Assembly: GCA_947489705.1 (NCBI GenBank)
Contig: CANLEQ010000011.1
Span: 1 to 64,000, forward strand
Length of the DNA: 64,000 nucleotides
Origin: an uncultured Paracoccaceae bacterium
Lineage (GTDB): Bacteria; Pseudomonadota; Alphaproteobacteria; Rhodobacterales; Rhodobacteraceae
Direction of reading: 5' to 3'
Shown here: positions 58,256 through 64,000 of the stretch, piece by piece
Layout of the letters: each line of letters starts with the position of its first letter
Numbering within the stretch: position 1 is the stretch's first letter
Notes under the pieces: generated by a model
Told to the model about the DNA's origin: nothing
Seen by the model: only the letters and a program-made list of their open reading frames with translations
Database searches by the model: none
Program-made: the position numbers and the translations under genes

Positions 58256-58675
58256 GTGTCCTAGCTCGGCGGCAAGACTCAGGGAGAGCGGCCGACCTCT
58301 TCCGCCTTCACGGCCCCGCGTTCTCCCTTGGCGAGGTTTCGCCCTGTCGTTGTGTCGCGCTCCGTCTGGTGCTCCATTTTTAGAATTGATCTCCGCGCCG
58401 AGCAGGATGATGTAGGCCGAGAGCTACAGCCGGGTCAGCAGACTGAACTTTTCCCAGAAGTGCCGAAGTAAAATTCCCCACTTTTGCGGGCCCGGTAATC
58501 AGCCGGGTTCAGAGATTGGCGGCTCCGTTTTTGGGCGGCCCGCCGCGGCGTTTTGGGGGCGGCGGCGGCGCGATCGGGGCATTGGTGCGTATTCCACGGA
58601 AGATGGGCATCGATTCCACGGCATCGTGGGCAGCCATTCCACGCCTCGGGCAGTCTGGCCGACTGGTTCATGGAG

Positions 58676-59440
58676 TCAGGCTCGGCCCGTCGGGTCAAGC
58701 GGTTTCAATGTGGCCGCGCGCTTGCGCATGCTCTCGCCGGCAAGGGGCAGCCGGTGAGCGTTATGGACGAGGCGGTCCAGGATGGCATCGGCCAAGGTCG
58801 GATCGCCGATGGCCTCGTGCCAGTGCTCTACCGGGAGTTGGCTGGTGACAATCGTGGAGCCGCGGCCGTGGCGGTCTTCGAGGATTTCCAGCAGGTCGCG
58901 CCGTTCGGCTGAAGTCGGAACCGAGAGCCCCCAATCGTCGAGGATGAGCAACTCGGTCCGCTCGAGGCCTTTCAGCATCCTGGCGTGCCGGCCGTCTCCG
59001 CGGGCGATGGCGAGAGCCTCGAACAGCTTCGGCATCCGGTGATAAACGACGCGTCGGCCGTCCCGGCAAGCCTTGTGGCCGAGGGCGCAAGCGATCCAGC
59101 TTTTTCCGAGGCCGGTGGGGCCGGTGATGAGCAGGTTCTCGTGTCGGTCGATCCAGGCGCCGTCGATGAGGTGAGCCATCACGGCGCGGTCGATGCCGCG
59201 TGGGGCGCGCAGGTCGAGATCTTCCACACAGGCGGCCTGGCGGAGAGCGGCAAACTTGAGGCGGGTGGTCAGCCGCTTGGTGTCCCGTTCAGCGGCCTCT
59301 CGATCGACCAGTAGGCCCAGGCGTTCTTCGAAGCCGAGGCTGTCGAAGGTGGCTCCGGCCTGGCGCTGCTCGTCCAGTGCCTTGACCATGCCGGTGAGGC
59401 CGAGGGCGATGAGCCGCTCAGAGGTGGGATGGATCAGCAA
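58676..59440 (-). CDS. istB: IS21-family helper ATPase
   Basis: Walker A 'LLITGPTGLGKSWIACALGHKA', 'LLILDDWGLSVPTSAERRDLLEILEDRHGRGSTIVTSQLPVEHW'; TTG start likely. Confidence 0.93.
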   Translation of the reverse strand: MLIHPTSERLIALGLTGMVKALDEQRQAGATFDSLGFEERLGLLVDREAAERDTKRLTTRLKFAALRQAACVEDLDLRAPRGIDRAVMAHLIDGAWIDRHENLLITGPTGLGKSWIACALGHKACRDGRRVVYHRMPKLFEALAIARGDGRHARMLKGLERTELLILDDWGLSVPTSAERRDLLEILEDRHGRGSTIVTSQLPVEHWHEAIGDPTLADAILDRLVHNAHRLPLAGESMRKRAATLKPLDPTGRA

Positions 59441-59454
59441 GGTGGGGTCTCCTT

Positions 59455-61011
59455 TCAATGGTAATAGCCCTGTCCGCGGATGTTGGGGTGCTGAAGCGGA
59501 CGCTCGTCGGGGGCGTCTTCGAGGAAGGCGCTGTCGAGCCCGTTCTTCAGGATCGATCTGATCGACGCGACGGAGCGGGCCCGGATGGATATTCCACGCC
59601 GGCAGGCGGCATCGAGGCGGGCAGGCTCGTAGCTCTTGGCCAGTGCGAGAACGCCAAGGCAGCTTCGAAAGCCCTGCTCGGGATGTGGGCGGTCGGCCAT
59701 CACGGCCTCGCAGAATGCCGTCACCGATGGGCCGAGCTTCTCGGCCTGCGCCAACACCCGCGCCGGCGTCCACTCCGCATGGCGACGGTGGGACGAGGGC
59801 ATATGCTCCGGGACCGTCACATGGCTGCGTCGGCCGGGGCAGCGCGGATGGCTGGCGACCCGTTGTCCCTTGTGGAAGATCTCGACGACGGCTCCGCAAA
59901 CCCGAACATCGACCTCTTGTCGGATCAGGCCGAACGGCACGGAATACCACGAGCTGTCGACCTCGACGTGATAGTCGGGTGCGACGCGGGCCCGCTTCCA
60001 GCGGGCGAACTTGTAGGGCTCCGGCGGCAGCGGCTCGAGGTTCGGCCGGTCGATCGTGGCAAAGAGATCAGCGCGGCTGGCGCCGTAGCCGCGCATCACG
60101 CGCATGTTCAACTCGTCCACCAGCCGCCGGATCGCGGCGTTCAGATCGGCCAGGGAGAAGAAGCGCAGATTGCGCAGCCGCGCCAAAATCCAGCGCTGCG
60201 CGACTTGCACAGCGACTTCCACCTTCGCCTTGTCGCGGGGCTTGTAAGGACGCGCCGGCAGGATCGCCGTGCCATAGTGGCTGGCCATCTCCGCATAGGT
60301 CCGGTTCAGGCCCGGATCGAAGCGGTCGGCCTTGAACACCGCCGACTTCAGATTGTCCGGTACCACGACCTTCGGCACGCCGCCGAGGAACGTGAACATC
60401 CGGACATGCGCCTCAATCCAGTCCTCGAGCCCCTCGGACGCCACGGCCTCGGCGTAGGTATAGTTCGATGCCCCCATCGCCGCGACGAACAGCTTCATGG
60501 CCCGGGCTAACCCGGTCGCAGGATCGATCACGTCGATCATGTCGCCCGCGAAGTCGACGAAGACCTTCTCGCCGCCAATATGTGTCTGCCGCATCGTCGG
60601 CCGGACCCGGCCCTTCCAGGCCTCGTAATGCTCGCAAAACCAGGCGTAGCCGAAGCCAAGGGGGTGGGCCGCGCGATACTCGTCCCAGAGCAGAGCGCGC
60701 GTGACGCCCGGACGCCGCAGCTCCCGATCCACGAGGGACCAGTCGGGCACGGGCCGCTCCCCGTCCGGCACCGACGGCGTTGCCGGGAACAACAGCAACT
60801 CGAGGTCGTCGTCGGACAGCGCGTCGGGAAGTGGCCAGGTCAGACCGGCCGTCCGCGCCCGCCCGAGATACGCTCCGACAGTTCCCTTACCCAGCCCAAG
60901 CGAGGCGGCGATCGCCCTCTCGCTCATCCCCTGCGCATACTTCAACCGTAGCACATCTCGTATCCGGCGCATCGACAGTCGTCCCGTTGGCATCACGGCC
61001 CCCTCGTTCAA
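59455..61011 (-). CDS. istA: IS21-family transposase
   Basis: HTH 'RRIRDVLRLKYAQGMSERAIAASLGLGKGTV', DDE domain 'EKVFVDFAGDMIDVID…VVVPDNLKSAVFKADRFDPGLNRTYAEMASHYGTAILPARPYKPRDKAKVE'. Confidence 0.95.
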   Translation of the reverse strand: MNEGAVMPTGRLSMRRIRDVLRLKYAQGMSERAIAASLGLGKGTVGAYLGRARTAGLTWPLPDALSDDDLELLLFPATPSVPDGERPVPDWSLVDRELRRPGVTRALLWDEYRAAHPLGFGYAWFCEHYEAWKGRVRPTMRQTHIGGEKVFVDFAGDMIDVIDPATGLARAMKLFVAAMGASNYTYAEAVASEGLEDWIEAHVRMFTFLGGVPKVVVPDNLKSAVFKADRFDPGLNRTYAEMASHYGTAILPARPYKPRDKAKVEVAVQVAQRWILARLRNLRFFSLADLNAAIRRLVDELNMRVMRGYGASRADLFATIDRPNLEPLPPEPYKFARWKRARVAPDYHVEVDSSWYSVPFGLIRQEVDVRVCGAVVEIFHKGQRVASHPRCPGRRSHVTVPEHMPSSHRRHAEWTPARVLAQAEKLGPSVTAFCEAVMADRPHPEQGFRSCLGVLALAKSYEPARLDAACRRGISIRARSVASIRSILKNGLDSAFLEDAPDERPLQHPNIRGQGYYH

Positions 61012-61353
61012 AAACGAAGGTCACCGTAGCTTCAGACTGTCGGCCAAACCCGCCCACGATCGCGTGGAACGGCTGCCCCTCATCGCGTGGAACCGCTGCC
61101 CACGATCATCTGGAATGGGCACCCATCATCCCGTGGAACACGCAGGCATTGGCGCGGACGTGTTCGGGTATGAGGTCAGCGTGGCCGCGTAGCTGGTAGC
61201 TGGCACCCTCGATGTGGACGACGAGGGCGTGGTGGAGAAGCCGGTCGAGGAGCGCAGTGGCAACGACGGGATCGCTGAAGACCTCCCGCCGTTCGGCAAA
61301 GCCGCGGTTCGACATGTGCTTGTCTTAGTCTTACTCGCAACTCGTCCGTGAGG

Positions 61354-63300
61354 CTAACCGCCCGATGTCTTCAGCCGTCCTTCGATGGTGAACACCGCGC
61401 CGTCCGGCTCCAGTCGCAGGGCGGATTTCCCGCCGAAGTAGCTGCCGGTAATGCGGTCGAGGATTGTGGAGCCGAAGCCGGTCGCGTCTGTCGCCTCGGG
61501 GGCAGGGCCGGCCAACTCACGCCATGTCAGGTGGAAGGCATGATCGGTGCTCAACGTCCACCGGATCTCGACCCAGCCCTCTGGGACGGACAGCGCGCCG
61601 TATTTTACCGCATTCGTTGCCAGCTCGTGGATTGCCAGCGACAGGCCCAGCACCTGCTGTTCGTCGAGCTCGATATGGGGCCCGTCCACGACCAGGCGCT
61701 CCGGTATGGAGAGGTGGGGCTCCATCGAGTCCAAGATCACGGACCGGATGTTCGTCCGATAGGACCCCTCATCTGTGAGCATGTCCTGGGCGCGTCCCAA
61801 GGCGTTCAGCCGGGCCACGACCTGCGTGCGGCCAGCCTCCAGCGTCGTGGCATGGCGCAGCGACTGACCGGCGACGACCTGCGCGATGGTCAGCACGTTC
61901 TTCATCCGGTGTGCCAGTTCGCGGTTCATCAACTTCCGCTCCTCGACCGCGCGCACGCGCTCGATGGCCGCGCAGGTGCGATCGAAAACTCCGCGGACGA
62001 AGTCGAGTTCGGGCTGCGTCCAATCTCGTGGACGGTCGTCGTTGACGAAGAGCACGGCCTTCAGTTGCCCCTGTTCTATCAGAGGCACGTTCACCAGAGC
62101 GCACGCCTTGATGCCCTCAAGCGGGGCAGGGTCAGCGACACGCGGATCGTCGCGCACATCCGTGATCACCACCGTCTGGCCCCGCTGCAGGGGTTCATTG
62201 AACGAACCGAAGTCGGTGTAGCGCAGGACACCCACGATGCTAGCCGCGCCATCTGCCGTCCAGTCGACTCGGATGTCGATCGCGTCGCCGTCGGGGTCGA
62301 CCTCGCCGAATCCGGCCCGCGACAGATCGAGCGTCCGGCCCATCACCTCGGCGGCGAGCTGGGCCATCCGGTCGGGATCGTGAAGCTCGCGCAGCCTGTC
62401 ACTCACTTCCAGCACGGCGGTGCGCATCCGTTCCTCGCGGTGGCGCTCCGTGACGTCGATCATGACGCCCGATCGGATGCGCATGCAGGAGGCGGATATG
62501 CCCCTCGCTTCGGCGCTCCCGCCCTCCTGTCCGAGGTCGGACAGCGTGTTGAGCCAGCGCACACTGCCGCCAGTGTGCACCACACGAAAGGTCACGTCGA
62601 GATGGCCGCCGGCTTCGGATGTGCGGCGCTGTTCATCGGCGACGCGGTCCACATCGTTTGGGTGGATACGCGCGAAGAACGTCTCCGCCTCCGCTCCCTT
62701 GCGCAGCATGGCCGGATCAAGGTCGAACATGCACGCGCAGCTGGCATCGGCCAAGACGATTCCCGCCACCGGATCGAACCGGTAGAGCCCGATCGTGCCA
62801 GACGCCCGCAGCACGGTGGCGACGCTGTCCTCCAGCTCCCTGACGCGCAGTTCGGCCTCGTGCTTCTGCGTCTGGTCACGAAAGATCTTGAGGAATCCCG
62901 TGGGTGCCGGAGCTCCGTGCCGTGTCGCATCTTCGACCCGCAAGGGCATCATCAGACCTTGCGCGTAGAAGCGCGTGCCGTCGCGACGCATGTGATAACG
63001 CTCGTCTGTCGCCCGCCCCGTCTCGGCGGCCTCGCGCATTTCCTCCCTCATGCGGTCCTGGGTATTATCCTCGGGGGTGAAGAACGCCTCGGAGGAACGG
63101 CCCGTGATCTCCTCCTCGGTCCACCTCAGGATGCGCTCGGCTCCCTCGTTCCAAGACGTTACATCGCCCTCCGCAGAAAGCGTTACGATGGCATAGTCGA
63201 TCGCACTGTCGAGAATGAGCCGCCCGAGCTCGGCGTCGCTGAGGGGTACGGCGCGTGCATCGCCTACAACCACCCCGCCACTTTTGTTCCCGTCGGCCAT
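61354..63300 (-). CDS. HWE/HisKA_2-type sensor histidine kinase with PAS and GAF domains
   Basis: PAS 'DYAIVTLSAEGDVTSWNEGAERILRWTEEEITGR', kinase 'LMNRELAHRMKNVLTIAQVVAGQSLR', 'LAIHELATNAVKYGALSVPEGWV'. Confidence 0.93.
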   Translation of the reverse strand: MADGNKSGGVVVGDARAVPLSDAELGRLILDSAIDYAIVTLSAEGDVTSWNEGAERILRWTEEEITGRSSEAFFTPEDNTQDRMREEMREAAETGRATDERYHMRRDGTRFYAQGLMMPLRVEDATRHGAPAPTGFLKIFRDQTQKHEAELRVRELEDSVATVLRASGTIGLYRFDPVAGIVLADASCACMFDLDPAMLRKGAEAETFFARIHPNDVDRVADEQRRTSEAGGHLDVTFRVVHTGGSVRWLNTLSDLGQEGGSAEARGISASCMRIRSGVMIDVTERHREERMRTAVLEVSDRLRELHDPDRMAQLAAEVMGRTLDLSRAGFGEVDPDGDAIDIRVDWTADGAASIVGVLRYTDFGSFNEPLQRGQTVVITDVRDDPRVADPAPLEGIKACALVNVPLIEQGQLKAVLFVNDDRPRDWTQPELDFVRGVFDRTCAAIERVRAVEERKLMNRELAHRMKNVLTIAQVVAGQSLRHATTLEAGRTQVVARLNALGRAQDMLTDEGSYRTNIRSVILDSMEPHLSIPERLVVDGPHIELDEQQVLGLSLAIHELATNAVKYGALSVPEGWVEIRWTLSTDHAFHLTWRELAGPAPEATDATGFGSTILDRITGSYFGGKSALRLEPDGAVFTIEGRLKTSGG

Positions 63301-63484
63301 TTCATCGCTCCCGACCCAATTGTTCGAAAGTCGGCCGACGCGCGACCGACTTTTTCTTTTTCTAAACAACCAAACGAAGGGTGACAAACAAGGCGCAACT
63401 GCTGATTTTGCCGAACTTGGAAGGGCTGCGCGTGTTGAAATGTCGTTCAAATGCACGATCGAAACACCCGGAGGAACGGCGGCA

Positions 63485-63871
63485 ATGAAATTAACCCTGG
63501 AAGGTTGCAGGATCCTTATCGTAGAGGACGAGCCGCTTATCGCGCTCGACATCGAGGCGACGCTCGCGGATGCGGGTGCCCGGATTCTCGGCCCGGTTCA
63601 TTCGGAAGCGGCGGCCATGGCCTTGGTCGACGCAGCCGTCTCCGACGCAGACGGGGCGCTGAAGATTGACAGGGCCGTACTCGATGTCCATCTCGGTGAC
63701 AATACATGCGAGGCGGTGGCCGCGCGCCTCACATCACTCAAGGTACCGTTCGTGTTCCATAGCGGCTTTGCGCGAGACACGGAACCTTTCGTTGCCCGAT
63801 CGGCCGCGCCCCACCTACGCAAGCCCGCATCAGCCGAAGCCCTGATCGCAGCGCTCGACAACGAGACCTAG
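63485..63871 (+). CDS. single-domain response regulator, divergent from the HWE kinase
   Basis: 'RILIVEDEPLIALDIEATLADAGARILGPVHSEAAA…DRAVLDVHLGDNTCEAVAARL…PFVFHSGF'. Confidence 0.92.
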   Translation: MKLTLEGCRILIVEDEPLIALDIEATLADAGARILGPVHSEAAAMALVDAAVSDADGALKIDRAVLDVHLGDNTCEAVAARLTSLKVPFVFHSGFARDTEPFVARSAAPHLRKPASAEALIAALDNET

Positions 63872-64000
63872 AAGCAGTTTCGTTCGCATGCCCAAGGGAA
63901 ACGGACCTTCGTGCGTCGCGTAGCGAAAGCTCAGTTTGTCCTGCGCTCTGGCTGCCCAAGCTCCGCGCGGCGAATGACCGCCTCGAGGTAGTCACCCCTC

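Larger units (their letters stand above)
58586..61144 (-). mobile_element. intact IS21-family insertion sequence (2559 bp)
   Basis: terminal IRs TGCGTATTCCACGG / CCGTGGAACACGCA (13/14), internal multiple terminal repeats, 8-bp TSD GGCATTGG at 58578-58585 and 61145-61152. Confidence 0.92.
58437..61320 (-). pseudogene. remnant of an older IS21-family istB 3' end, split by a second IS21-family element
   Basis: 'MSNRGFAERREVFSDPVVATALLDRLLHHALVVHIEGASYQLRGHADLIPEHVRANA' at the right continues as 'PIAPPPPPKRRGGPPKNGAANL*' at the left once the IS and one TSD are removed. Confidence 0.8.

Noticed and set aside
61348-63384. 678-aa plus-strand ORF opposite the histidine kinase
   Set aside because: Antisense shadow; the minus strand has PAS, GAF and HWE motifs.
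1-64000. CRISPR array
   Set aside because: No regularly spaced short repeats with unique spacers were seen, and no cas-like proteins in the ORF track.
1-64000. tRNA or rRNA genes
   Set aside because: No rRNA-like sequence and no recognisable tRNA structure noticed; a covariance-model scan would be needed to exclude tRNA completely.

Overview
This window is a mosaic accessory region, probably from a plasmid or genomic island of an alphaproteobacterium of Rhodobacterales type (inferred from gene content). The organising feature is a ~4.1-kb module (small orf / orf / zinc-finger orf / 39-aa orf / SOS box / umuD-like / umuC / two secreted-protein orfs) present twice in direct orientation. Copy A is at 12390-14437 plus 39883-41973 and copy B is at 47728-51861. 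Copy A is split inside umuC by a ~25.4-kb element (14438-39882). Deleting exactly that interval rebuilds the umuC frame (…LYG-DVSARV…), and the element has near-terminal 13-bp inverted repeats. At its right end it carries two overlapping Tn554 TnpA/TnpB-like tyrosine recombinases. Its cargo is microaerobic respiration and nitric-oxide handling: ccoI-S-N-O-Q-P, an FNR-type regulator, a hemerythrin-like protein, ferredoxin, truncated haemoglobin, pseudoazurin-nirK-pseudoazurin, two NsrR-like regulators, NnrS, flavohaemoprotein, two DUF488 proteins, a TauE/SafE protein, an orphan resolvase and a PIN/Phd toxin-antitoxin pair. FNR boxes and four NsrR-like operators can be read directly upstream of the relevant genes. 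Other features are a recombinase-in-trio (RIT) cassette abutting a truncated ardC, a LysR/MFS/hydrolase/SDR cargo block, a lactate permease-lutABC operon between the two modules, a graveyard of IS fragments, a stress-envelope gene cluster with a PRC-barrel protein, an intact IS21-family element with 8-bp target duplication nested in an older IS21 istB, and an HWE-type histidine kinase with a divergent response regulator. Nothing was checked by database search; all family calls come from reading protein motifs.
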